Shown: positions 1 through 9,738 of the stretch, in pieces
Layout: every line of letters begins with the position of its first letter
Numbering within the stretch: the first letter of the stretch is position 1
From: Silvibacterium bohemicum
GTDB lineage: Bacteria; Acidobacteriota; Terriglobia; Terriglobales; Acidobacteriaceae
Length of the DNA stretch: 64,000 nucleotides
Direction: 5' to 3'
Assembly (NCBI RefSeq): GCF_001006305.1
Contig: NZ_LBHJ01000019.1
Coordinates: 186,001-250,000, forward strand
Program-made: the position numbers and the translations under genes
The notes under the pieces: generated by a model
Database searches by the model: none
What the model was told of the DNA's origin: nothing
What the model saw: only the letters and a program-made list of their open reading frames with translations

Positions 1-801
1 GCTCTTCCATCTTGCGTCCTGCATCATGGCCTTCCGGATGGCGAGGTCGAGTGTGGGAAATTTATCGGACGAGAGCGGCTTTGGCCGCTTCGGCTCGAGG
101 CCGGCACGCTCCATCGGAGGAGGATCTCCAGCCGCACGATAGAGGAGCGCATTCGCCCAGGGGTAGGCCATGATGATGCCGCTCAGAACGATCAGGGCCA
201 GCGGCAGAGACATCCAGATGCCGAAGACGTTGTGCCAATTCCACTCGCGGGCACGCCCCTTGAGATTGCCGCGGAAGAAAATCGCGGGGCGCAGATGCTT
301 CCAGGTAAACTTTCGCGGAAGCCAGATGACAATGCCGCTGAGGATCATGAAGAAGAAGCCGAGGACCGCGGCGTTCTTGATGGCGCGAAGCGTCTCGTGA
401 CGGACCCCGTTGAGCGCGATCCACCGATGAAGGTCCCGCGTCGCCTGGAAGAAGTTTCGCAGCCCATTCGCGCCCTGGCCGATCACCTTTCCCTCACAAC
501 CATCGACGAGGACGACTCTGTCGGTTCCGAAGGCAACTTCGGCCGGCTGGTGCGGATCGGAGTAGAGCATCAATCCGGTCGGCGAGCCGGGCTCAAAATC
601 GACTGCATTTTCGAGGAGGGCCGAGGGCTCGACACAGCTCTGCTGAGAAGGGGCGGCAATCCGCGAATTACGCTCTGCCCAGCCGATGATCTGGGCCTGG
701 AAGGTCATGATCGACCCGGTGATGGCGAGAAACGCAACCACCAGACCAATGGTGAGGCCGACTGTCAGGTGAAGCCAGAGAAGCGCTCTCCGGAGCGTCA
801 T
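1..801 (-). CDS. PepSY-associated transmembrane protein (3' end beyond window)
   Basis: Inner-membrane protein of the PepSY-associated TM family, commonly linked to TonB-dependent iron or siderophore uptake and to ferric reductases. 267 residues are visible before the window edge. It opens with the family's typical MTLRRALLWLHLTVGL start and a first membrane helix at about residues 8-33. A periplasmic stretch follows, then helices near residues 145-165 and 193-213. The HR..W pair in the DLHRWIALNG segment matches the family pattern. The start at 801 was chosen because this N-terminus matches the family. The frame stays open upstream with no better start, and no clear ribosome site is visible. 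No receptor gene is visible on the upstream side. Iron-related function is inference; family membership is fairly secure. Confidence 0.8.
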   Translation of the reverse strand, partial: MTLRRALLWLHLTVGLTIGLVVAFLAITGSIMTFQAQIIGWAERNSRIAAPSQQSCVEPSALLENAVDFEPGSPTGLMLYSDPHQPAEVAFGTDRVVLVDGCEGKVIGQGANGLRNFFQATRDLHRWIALNGVRHETLRAIKNAAVLGFFFMILSGIVIWLPRKFTWKHLRPAIFFRGNLKGRAREWNWHNVFGIWMSLPLALIVLSGIIMAYPWANALLYRAAGDPPPMERAGLEPKRPKPLSSDKFPTLDLAIRKAMMQDARWKS

Positions 802-1427
802 CGAGGCTGTCGCCCGATCGCTTGAGTCGTGGCTCGCAAAATTGCCGCAGATTCCAGACAGTTTACCAACGCCATCCTCCAGAGACACCGACAGGAAAGG
901 ATTGCGCGTTTTATACTGGCAGCAATCGTCAGCCTTCGGGTTGTCGATCTCGGACCTCCCCTGGTGCTTCGCCAAAAAGACAACCAGGGGAGGTCTCCTC
1001 GCACTCTCAAAATACGACAAATTCAGTCGCATATCAAGATGACGCCAATGTAATGTTGGTGAAATTTTGATCCCACTTCCGGGTGGGCTGCCAAAAGATC
1101 AGCGAATCTCCTCTGCGTTCGCTTGGCCAACGCCACGCACGGCCCGTTCGCTTTACTGCGAGTTCCCCCCTGGAGCGGCGGGTTAACTGCTTGGATATCA
1201 CCGTGAGATGACCGTTGCTCACCGTGTCATTTGCTTTCTCATCTGTCATTCTCACGATAGGAACCGTGGAGCCGGACGGCTGCCGGGAAACCTGACGAGG
1301 GATGGATGCGTGCATCTGCTCCCGTAGAAATCCGCGTGGGGATCACAGCGAAACCATCGGGCGGTTGTCTCGCCGGCGTGCCCCTTCAATTCATGCTCAC
1401 GAGAATCGAGAAGGGAGTTTCCTCCAG
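802..1427. other. 626-base stretch without a supported gene
   Basis: This is the divergent gap between the PepSY gene and the sigma factor gene. Short open frames cross it on both strands, but none has a ribosome site or a recognisable product. It holds one strong structure, a 13-bp inverted repeat at 953-995. It presumably also carries the promoters of both flanking genes, which I could not assign. Confidence 0.6.
953..995. repeat. 13-bp perfect inverted repeat
   Basis: GACCTCCCCTGGT at 953-965 is perfectly complementary to ACCAGGGGAGGTC at 983-995, with a 17-base loop. It lies about 150 bases upstream of the PepSY start, and neither strand has a T-run after it. It is therefore more likely an operator or a leader-RNA hairpin for the minus-strand gene than an intrinsic terminator. 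Confidence 0.75.
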
Positions 1428-2030
1428 ATGAGTCCGTACAGCTGCTCTGCCGGCGCCAATTCGTCTCCCTTAAAACATGCTGACGATATGCAACTGGTGT
1501 CGGCGGCCAAGTCCGGGGAGCATCACGCCTTCGTGGAGCTCTTCCATCGGCACTCGGCGAAGATCCTTAGAACAACTCTTCGCGTCACAGGAAATCATCA
1601 CGATGCCGAAGACGCGATGCAGGACGCGTTCCTCAATGCCTACGCGCATATCGCGAAGTTTGACGGAAGAGCGCAATTCGGAAGCTGGCTGATTCGCATC
1701 GCCATCAACTCCTCCCTCATTATTCTCCGCAAGCGCCGCATCCGCCCTGAGACCTCGATCGATAGCTCGTCCGATATCGATTCCTCTTACGTCTGGAATC
1801 TGATCGACTCTTCCGCGGACATCGAGACGCACTACTTCATCTATGAACGGACCCTCCGACTGCGGAAGGCCATCGGCCGGCTACCGCCGAAACTCCGGAG
1901 CGTTGTCGAGATACAACAGGCGCGCGATGGATCCCTGAAAGAAACAGCGGAGTTTGCGAATCTCTCCGTTGCGGCCGCGAAGTCTCGTCTGCTACGCGCC
2001 CGGCAGGCGCTGCGCAGAACGCTGGTTTAA
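1428..2030 (+). CDS. RNA polymerase sigma-70 family factor (ECF-like)
   Basis: A 200-residue alternative sigma factor. Region 2 is at about residues 24-95 (HHAFVELFHRHSAKIL, then DAEDAMQDAFLNAY and FGSWLIRIAINSS). Region 4 is at about residues 143-195 (LPPKLRSVVEIQQ, then the SVAAAKSRLLRARQALR helix-turn-helix). The reading frame extends upstream to 1302, but those codons look non-coding. The ATG at 1428 has AAGGGAG ten bases upstream, so it was preferred. No anti-sigma gene follows. The next sequence is a degraded antitoxin remnant, so its regulator is not identifiable from this window. Confidence 0.85.
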   Translation: MSPYSCSAGANSSPLKHADDMQLVSAAKSGEHHAFVELFHRHSAKILRTTLRVTGNHHDAEDAMQDAFLNAYAHIAKFDGRAQFGSWLIRIAINSSLIILRKRRIRPETSIDSSSDIDSSYVWNLIDSSADIETHYFIYERTLRLRKAIGRLPPKLRSVVEIQQARDGSLKETAEFANLSVAAAKSRLLRARQALRRTLV

Positions 2031-2110
2031 GTAGGGAAACCCGGCCGACAGATTACAGGAGTTAAAAAAAGCGGGAACGTAAAGCAGGGTCGCCCATGAC
2101 CCAAGCCAGT

Positions 2111-2312
2111 ATGCAGTGTCGCCCGACTCGAACTGAAGAGATCATCATCGTGCCGTTGCGCGAAGTGGAGCCCTGATGAGCGCTTCTCGGATACTCTCGA
2201 GGGCGACGAGTTGGACGTACTGGCAACGCTTGTCGATGCATACGAAGCGAAGCATCACGTCATCGATGCTCCTTCCCCAATCGCCGGAATTCGATTCCGG
2301 ATGGAGCAGCGC
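2111..2312 (+). pseudogene. Frameshifted, truncated HigA-type antitoxin remnant
   Basis: Two neighbouring frames together resemble the N-terminal half of HigA-family antitoxins. From the ATG at 2111 one frame reads CRPTRTEE ... PLREVEP and stops at 2174-2176. The next frame (from 2175) continues with LEGDELDVLATLVDAYEAKH, then APSPIAGIRFRMEQR up to 2312. In intact family members an acidic, EGD.LDVL.TLVEAYE-type segment precedes the helix-turn-helix domain, which is absent here. No higB-like toxin frame is visible upstream. The family match is from memory of the motif and not from a search. Placement beside a tRNA gene is compatible with decay of a formerly mobile module. Confidence 0.6.
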
Positions 2313-2461
2313 CAATCCTCGGCAAGACGCCCAAGAGGCTCGGCAAGATGCACCTAGGGTGCGGTCCACGCGATACTCACCCGCAACGCAGGCTCGCAAC
2401 TGCGATTGGTAGCATTCGCAACCAATTACTGATCCGCGAGATCTGTAAATTTCTGAAATAT

Positions 2462-2536
2462 TGGTGGGCGCAGCAGGATTCGAACCTACGACTTCCACCG
2501 TGTGAAGGTGGCACTCTACCGCTGAGTTATGCGCCC
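2462..2536 (-). tRNA. tRNA-Val (CAC anticodon)
   Basis: The reverse strand folds into a complete cloverleaf. The 7-bp acceptor is GGGCGCA/TGCGCCC. The D arm contains AGCGGTAGAGT. The anticodon stem CCACC/GGTGG encloses the loop TTCACAC (anticodon CAC, reading GUG valine codons), and the T arm contains GGTTCGAATCC. The discriminator A is at 2465 and CCA is encoded at 2464-2462. Confidence 0.95.
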
Positions 2537-2685
2537 TGGGTGATGCAGGCGGCCTGCTTTCTCTCTCGAAAAGCGGCACTATCAGGACAAGTGTTAGAGT
2601 ATCACCGCCTCGCGCTGGTGCCAAACCCGGCTGCAGAGCGGCTACAATCTTCTTCTGGACTTAATTTCCTCACCCTTCGGACCTG

Positions 2686-3663
2686 ATGCCCTTTCGCCAG
2701 CCACTTCCGAACCCTCGCCCGGACCATATCCGGACCGATCCCGACAACCCAGAGCCACACGCGGGCACTCCTGAAGCGGATTCCGGAGATGGGACTCGCC
2801 CGCTACCGGTGCGGTCGGGACCGGATTCCGAGGTCGAATCGACGAGCAAGTCCGATTGGGACGAGGAACTCGATTCCGATTTGGAAATCGACATCGGGAA
2901 TGACCTCGGGGACGACCCGGAAGAGACAGAAACAATGGACGCCGGCGCGCAACCTGGGGACGAAAATGGGGTTGATGAAGACATGGCGACCATTGCACTA
3001 GACCGGCCACTGGATAGTTCCTTAGAGGCTCCTTCAGGGTTGCGGGGAGCTGGCTTCGAGACGGGGCGCAGCGCGACCGCCGCGGAGCTGAGCGCGATGA
3101 GCGACGCGGAGATCATGCTCCGGGTACGCGAGGGCGACGACTCAGGCTTTGAATACCTGATCCAGAAGTACCACAAGCCCATGATTCACTTCATGTTCCG
3201 CATGGTGCACAATCAGGCGGTGGCGGAAGAGCTGGCACAGGAGGTTTTTCTCCGGGTCTATCGCTCGCGGCAGAGCTACCGGGCTGAGGCCAAGTTCACC
3301 ACCTGGCTCTACCGGATTGCGACGAACCTGGGCGTGAATCATGCGCGGGATACGAAGTATGAGCGGGCGGCGCAGAATGTATACCTGGACCAGCCCGATC
3401 CGGAGACGGGAACGACGCCGGATGTGGCCGACCTGACCGCTTCGGTCGAGCAGGAGCTGGTGAAAGACGAGCGGATGCGGGCCATCCGCCAGCACGTTCT
3501 GGCGTTGCCCGAGCGGCAGCGCACGGCAGTATTGATGCACAAGTATCAGGGGCTGGATTATAAGCAGATAGGCGAAGTGCTGAAGTTGAGCGAGTCGGCG
3601 ACCAAGTCGCTGCTCTTTCGCGCCTACCAGACCTTGAGGGAGCGGTTGAAGGAATTTGTGTAG
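2686..3663 (+). CDS. RpoE-type ECF sigma factor with acidic N-terminal extension
   Basis: A 325-residue extracytoplasmic-function sigma factor. Region 2 is at about residues 140-225 (DSGFEYLIQKYHKPMIHFMF, AEELAQEVFLRVYRS, FTTWLYRIATNLGVNHAR). Region 4 is at about residues 268-320 (ALPERQRTAVLMHKYQGLDY, then IGEVLKLSESATKSLLFRA). The first ~100 residues are low-complexity and rich in Asp and Glu. Their codons mostly start with G-A, a coding-like bias, so the upstream ATG at 2686 was kept. An internal ATG at 2983 would give a 226-residue protein of usual family length, and neither start has a clear ribosome site. It heads a unit with the anti-sigma and DUF3106 genes downstream. Confidence 0.85.
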   Translation: MPFRQPLPNPRPDHIRTDPDNPEPHAGTPEADSGDGTRPLPVRSGPDSEVESTSKSDWDEELDSDLEIDIGNDLGDDPEETETMDAGAQPGDENGVDEDMATIALDRPLDSSLEAPSGLRGAGFETGRSATAAELSAMSDAEIMLRVREGDDSGFEYLIQKYHKPMIHFMFRMVHNQAVAEELAQEVFLRVYRSRQSYRAEAKFTTWLYRIATNLGVNHARDTKYERAAQNVYLDQPDPETGTTPDVADLTASVEQELVKDERMRAIRQHVLALPERQRTAVLMHKYQGLDYKQIGEVLKLSESATKSLLFRAYQTLRERLKEFV

Positions 3664-3762
3664 AGGAAGCGAGATTCAGGCCGGAGCCGGTAGAAGACAA
3701 AGAGGCCGCTAGATCCTCCTCTTCGCACGGGATACAGGGAATACAGAAGATTGGTGAATACG

Positions 3763-4296
3763 ATGATCTGCCGAATTGCAAAAACGAAACTGATGGACCT
3801 GGTTGAGGACGAATCGACCTCCCAGGTCTCAAATACACGCCCAGATACTTCTCTGGCCGAGCTACGGAGCCACGCCGCCGAGTGCGCAGAGTGCAGGCAG
3901 GAGCTTGCCGAGCTGCGCGCGACCATGGCCCTGCTCGATAGCTGGGAGGCTCCCGAGCCTTCTCCTTATTTCAACGCCCGGATGGCGGCCTTGCTGCGTG
4001 AGGAGCGCGAGGCCGCGCCGGCCGGGTTCTTCGAGCGCTGGCGCGCCCGGCTGCTCTTCGGATCGAATGTGCAGTTTCGCCCGGTGGCCGCGGGAGCCCT
4101 GGCTGTACTGCTGCTGATCGGCGGAGGAACCTTTGCCGGGTTTATGTACACCACCCCGGCTCCGGCCCACACCTCGGCGACGGTTCGCGATCTGCAGTCG
4201 CTGGACGAGAACTCTCAGGTCTTTCAGCAGTTGAATGCTCTGGACCAGCAGGACGATGAGTCCGATAACGGACCAGCGTCGAATAGTAATTTGTAA
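3763..4296 (+). CDS. Zinc-finger anti-sigma factor, single membrane span
   Basis: A predicted membrane-anchored anti-sigma factor for the sigma gene just upstream. The cytoplasmic N-terminal part carries the zf-HC2 type HAAECAECRQEL signature (His-x3-Cys-x2-Cys). One membrane helix (VAAGALAVLLLIGGGTFAGF) follows near residues 107-126, and the tail is short and acidic. The frame also has TTG (3751) and GTG (3754) starts. ATG 3763 was chosen because GGTGA lies five bases before it. The gene order sigma/anti-sigma/secreted protein suggests an envelope-stress regulon in which the sigma factor is held at the membrane. That role is inferred from the family. Confidence 0.8.
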   Translation: MICRIAKTKLMDLVEDESTSQVSNTRPDTSLAELRSHAAECAECRQELAELRATMALLDSWEAPEPSPYFNARMAALLREEREAAPAGFFERWRARLLFGSNVQFRPVAAGALAVLLLIGGGTFAGFMYTTPAPAHTSATVRDLQSLDENSQVFQQLNALDQQDDESDNGPASNSNL

Positions 4297-4444
4297 CGAT
4301 GGCGGTTTCTCATCTGAAGCGCTGGACCCACGCAAGGATGGGAGACCGAATGTTCCGGGCTCCAGTTGCAAATGAAGAGCTAGAGCAATTCTTGAAGTTT
4401 TGGCCGGAATGATTCCGGCCTTTGCCTCGGAAGTCGAGTCAGTT

Positions 4445-5227
4445 ATGCGGAGCGGTGGAAACAAAACGGCGAGCCGGTTTCACTGGCTCGAGCGCAGAAG
4501 GTTTGCTGCGCTCTCGTCTGCGCGTGCTTTCCGCGCCGTTCCCATGCTCGGCCCCGTACTCCTCGCCGTGCTCCTCGCCGCTTCTTCTCTCTTCGGAAAC
4601 GCGGCCTGGGCAGCGTCCCGCGGATTTCACCAGGTCCAGCATACGGCTCCTGCTCCTCCACCTGCACAGGCTCCGAGACCTCAATCCATGCCGGAAGTAC
4701 GATCGCAGGTTCAGCCTCAGAGCCGTCCGAATTCCGCTGGCAATCCCGGCGCCCATCCGAATCAGAACCAACAGCACCTGCCCGACTGGTGGGCCAGCCA
4801 CCGCAATCTGACTCCGGATCAGCAGGCCGACGCGCTGCGGCGGGAGCCCGGTTTTCACAACCTGCCTGCCGACCAGCAGCAACGATTGATCGACCGGCTG
4901 CACTCGCTGGAGGCAAAGAGTCCGCAGCAGCAGCAGCGGATTCTGGCCCGCAACGAGGCCTTCGAGCGACTTTCTCCCGAGCGGCGGGAGGAGGTGCGGG
5001 GTGCAGCGCAGGCTTTGCATCAGATGTCTCCGGATCGAGAACAGGTGGTGCGGCGAGCCTTTCAACAGCTTCGCCACATGCCTCCCGCGCAACGGGAGCA
5101 GATGCTGAACTCGCAGATCTACGGCGGCCAGTTCTCGCCCCAGGAGCGGACGGTCCTGGGCAATCTGCTGTCCATCGAGCCCTACGAGCCGAAGAGCATT
5201 CCGCAGCCTTATTTCGGGCGACCGTAA
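4445..5227 (+). CDS. DUF3106-type exported protein
   Basis: A secreted or periplasmic protein of about 260 residues with no known enzymatic role. A basic start and a long hydrophobic signal segment (GPVLLAVLLAASSLFGNAAWA) are followed by a Pro/Gln-rich linker. Then comes a helical region with repeating SPERREEVR, MSPDREQVVRRAF and MPPAQREQML units, the pattern seen in DUF3106 proteins. It lies about 150 bases after the anti-sigma gene in the same orientation, so it may be the sensor or client of that sigma pathway. Starts at 4400 (TTG) and 4409 (ATG) are possible. ATG 4445 gives the most ordinary signal peptide, with GGAAG about 11 bases upstream. Confidence 0.75.
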   Translation: MRSGGNKTASRFHWLERRRFAALSSARAFRAVPMLGPVLLAVLLAASSLFGNAAWAASRGFHQVQHTAPAPPPAQAPRPQSMPEVRSQVQPQSRPNSAGNPGAHPNQNQQHLPDWWASHRNLTPDQQADALRREPGFHNLPADQQQRLIDRLHSLEAKSPQQQQRILARNEAFERLSPERREEVRGAAQALHQMSPDREQVVRRAFQQLRHMPPAQREQMLNSQIYGGQFSPQERTVLGNLLSIEPYEPKSIPQPYFGRP

Positions 5228-5254
5228 GAGCGCGATCAGTTCAAGCCGCTATGG

Positions 5255-6379
5255 CTACGGCAACAACTCCGTCAGTCGCTCACTGCTTGCTGGCCGAGAC
5301 ATCCCCGCCACCCACAGAGCGATCGATTGTCCAATCAGGAATAACAGCGAGGGATAGAGCAGGCTGAGGTTCCGCAGCTCTCCCGGCGCGCACACGATGA
5401 AGAACAGCGGCAGGTCGATGGCGGCGGCAATGGCGATGTGCTGCCGGATGCGCACCGGCAGCGGCTTCCATCCCCGCAGCAGCAGCACCGCGATCATCAG
5501 GACGAAGACGATGTTGTATCCACGGAAAGTAATCAGCCCGTAGTTCACCTCATGCTGGAAGAGGTTTCTCGGGTTGAGATAGAAGAGCATGTTTCTACCC
5601 AGATGAAACTCCGCATTCGGTCCGGGATTGGCATGGAAGTGGCGCGATACGGCGAAGCCGATGACGCCAGCGATGGCCAGCAATCCCCCGTTGAAAATAG
5701 CTGCCCGGCGCGGCGAGAGGCGCATGCGCAATAGCGGAAAGAGCGCAGGCAGAAAGAGAACGAACGATTCCTTGTTGAAGGCGCCTAGCCCCACGACAAC
5801 CACAAGCAGCCAATACCTGCGGCTCATGGCCAACGCCGTGGCCGAGATCAGAAAAAACATCTCCGAAAGATCGTAGAAGTATCCCCCGACCGTGAGTAGA
5901 AACGGCAGGAAGAGCACCAGGATCACGGGCGCGAGCGTCGAGCTGATGGCGTCCATCTCTGCGGCTGCGCAAGCTGCGCGCATGGGGAACATCGACGCAA
6001 AGAGAAACAGGAAGGCCATAAAGTAAATCAGGTGGTAGCGGATAAGGTATTGCGGATCGCGCGCCACGCTGGACTTGATCTTGCTCATGAGCGTGCCGTC
6101 GGGAAGAACAGCCCTGGCGAGGATGCGATCCTTGACCCGGGCGGGAAGAGCCGCATCCACGCGATTGGCAACCCAGGGCAGCAGGCTGCGATAGATGAAT
6201 GGCCGGTCGGCAGTGCCGTTCAGCATGGCTTCGATGGAGACGCCCGGAAACGTCTGGCCATCGCGGAAGTTCCACTTGTCATAGAAGCCGTTGAAGGATG
6301 CGGCCGCGACCGCAAAGTAGATAAGAACGAGAATGCACTCATCCACAAAGCGGGACTGGCCGCTGCGATCTGCAATCAT
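5255..6379 (-). CDS. Multipass inner-membrane protein of unknown function
   Basis: A 374-residue hydrophobic protein with roughly eight to ten predicted membrane helices. Examples are ILVLIYFAVAAASFNGFY near the start, LIYFMAFLFLFASMF, LAPVILVLFLPFLLTVGGYF, and closely packed helices toward the C-terminus. A polar segment with RPFIYRSLLPWVANR follows the first helix. The overall shape resembles glycosyltransferase-like or oligosaccharide membrane proteins, but I see no signature motif that would fix a function. It is convergent with the DUF3106 gene (27-base gap) and divergent from the mutase gene. Confidence 0.7.
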   Translation of the reverse strand: MIADRSGQSRFVDECILVLIYFAVAAASFNGFYDKWNFRDGQTFPGVSIEAMLNGTADRPFIYRSLLPWVANRVDAALPARVKDRILARAVLPDGTLMSKIKSSVARDPQYLIRYHLIYFMAFLFLFASMFPMRAACAAAEMDAISSTLAPVILVLFLPFLLTVGGYFYDLSEMFFLISATALAMSRRYWLLVVVVGLGAFNKESFVLFLPALFPLLRMRLSPRRAAIFNGGLLAIAGVIGFAVSRHFHANPGPNAEFHLGRNMLFYLNPRNLFQHEVNYGLITFRGYNIVFVLMIAVLLLRGWKPLPVRIRQHIAIAAAIDLPLFFIVCAPGELRNLSLLYPSLLFLIGQSIALWVAGMSRPASSERLTELLP

Positions 6380-6566
6380 CCGACGCGATCTTCCTCCGCC
6401 ATGCTCTCACCCTCACAAAAGATGAGGCTCAGTCTAGCATGCAGGCGGTGCAAACCGGCTGCCACTTTCGTTCCGTGCTGCATGAGGCCTTTTCGATGAG
6501 CGGCTACGCTCATTTGCTCTTGTCCCTGCGCTTCACTATGCTGAGAGGTCGCTCCCGCAGACGCTC

Positions 6567-8333
<1,767 letters not shown>

Positions 8334-8500
8334 TGCGCACAAAGACCTTCTGGTCGCACGAAAATTTCTAGAACGAATCGTACGAATTAATCTCCATCTT
8401 CCCGCTTTATCCGGATACCCTCTAAAAAAACGGTTTATCGTTGCGTCACGAATCCATGATTTTCTCGCGTCTGAGGGAAGAACGTGCTAAAACATCGCCT

Positions 8501-9568
8501 ATGAACAAGGAGAAGCAAGACACGCGCTCCGAAAATGGACCGATCAATCTGCGGCAGCTGTCCGAGGTATTGCGACTGTCGCAAACCACCATTTCTCTGG
8601 TGCTCAACGACTCGCCGGCGGCCAAGTCCATCCCCGCGCATACTCGCGAACGGGTCTTCGAAGCGGCTCGCAAGTTTCAATACCGGCCCAACTATTTCGC
8701 GCGGTCGCTGCGGCGCAGCAAGAGCATGTCCATCGGTGTGCTTGCGCCGGACCTGAGCGAAGGATACTTCACGCTGGTGATGCAAGGCGTGGAAGAATAC
8801 CTGCTGCGCGCGCACTACTTCTACTTCACGGCCAGCCACTACTGGCAGCCGGATCTGATGAATGATTACCCGCGCCTGTTGGTCGAGCGCGCAGTAGACG
8901 GCTTTCTTCTCCTCAATACTCCGGCTGCGGTTGAGAGCGTGCTGCCCACCGTTGCCATCTCCGCGCATAATGACACCAAGGGTGTTACAAATGTCGTGCT
9001 CGACCACCGCATGGCCTCCGAGCTTGCGCTCGAGCACCTCTATCAGCTGGGACATCGGCAAATTGCGTTTATGAAAGGCCCGGAGATCATCCCCGATACG
9101 GAATACCGATGGAACGGCATTCTTCAGGCGGCGAAGAAACTGAAGATAGAAGTTAAGCCGGAGCTGTGCATCCAGCTAAGCGCCGATAGCTGGTCGCCGG
9201 AGGTTGGCTATCATCCGATGAAGACGCTGCTGGAGCGCTCTCGCGACTTCACCGCGATCTTCTGCTTCAACGACATCTCCGCGATCGGCGTCATCCGGGC
9301 CATTCACGATGCCGGCCTCTCGGTGCCTGAAGATATCTCTGTGATCGGGTTCGACGACATCATCAGCGCTGCCTACCAGAAACCGAGCCTCACAACGGTT
9401 CGCCAGCCGCTGCGCAAGATGGGCAGCGAAGGCGCACAGATATTGCTTGAACTGATTGCCGATCCGAAGAAGGAACAGCCAACGGAGATCGTCATGCAGC
9501 CGGAGCTGATCGTGCGAGAGTCGACTGGCCAGGCGCCTGTTGCGCTCGCCAGGCCCAAGAGAGCTTAG
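8501..9568 (+). CDS. LacI-family transcriptional regulator
   Basis: A sugar-responsive repressor or activator of about 355 residues. The N-terminal helix-turn-helix is at about residues 14-40 (NLRQLSEVLRLSQTTISLVL), with the hinge helix at YRPNYFARSLRRSKS. The rest is a periplasmic-binding-protein-like effector domain (SIGVLAPDL, ending ISVIGFDDIISAAYQKPSLT). The frame is open upstream to a TTG at 8441. ATG 8501 places the HTH at the family's usual distance from the start, though its ribosome site is weak. It is followed in the same direction by an aldo/keto reductase gene, which may be a target. The effector is unknown. Confidence 0.85.
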   Translation: MNKEKQDTRSENGPINLRQLSEVLRLSQTTISLVLNDSPAAKSIPAHTRERVFEAARKFQYRPNYFARSLRRSKSMSIGVLAPDLSEGYFTLVMQGVEEYLLRAHYFYFTASHYWQPDLMNDYPRLLVERAVDGFLLLNTPAAVESVLPTVAISAHNDTKGVTNVVLDHRMASELALEHLYQLGHRQIAFMKGPEIIPDTEYRWNGILQAAKKLKIEVKPELCIQLSADSWSPEVGYHPMKTLLERSRDFTAIFCFNDISAIGVIRAIHDAGLSVPEDISVIGFDDIISAAYQKPSLTTVRQPLRKMGSEGAQILLELIADPKKEQPTEIVMQPELIVRESTGQAPVALARPKRA

Positions 9569-9570
9569 TG

Positions 9571-9600
9571 GCCGCTTCTGTTTCTGACAGAGGCGGCTCT
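9571..9600 (+). terminator. Probable intrinsic terminator after the LacI gene
   Basis: GCCGCTTCTGT (9571-9581) pairs with ACAGAGGCGGC (9587-9597), with one G-T pair and a 5-base loop. A short TCTT follows. It starts two bases after the stop codon. The T-run is weak, so termination strength is uncertain. Confidence 0.5.
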
Positions 9601-9738
9601 TATACGACTTCCGAATGATCCTCTCGTGACAGGCACTCTCTCGATTTTGATCGTGGCAATCCCGCTCCTGAAGCGAACGCCGGCTCCGCCGCATCCAAAT
9701 GCGGTAACGACGCCCCATCCAATCGCATAGGAGTAACA

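Noticed and set aside
1302-1427. Upstream extension of the first sigma factor to ATG 1302
   Set aside because: The 42 added residues lack sigma-like features and codon bias, while ATG 1428 has a good ribosome site.
2145-2686. Open frames of 159 codons (minus) and 112 codons (plus) over the tRNA
   Set aside because: They contain the well-known false peptides produced by translating a tRNA gene (HNSAVECHLHTVEVVGSNPA and WWAQQDSNLRLPPCEGGT). The tRNA explains the sequence.
8378-8385. TCGTACGA palindrome before the LacI gene as its operator
   Set aside because: Only eight bases and not extended by flanking symmetry; too short to support a LacI-type operator call.
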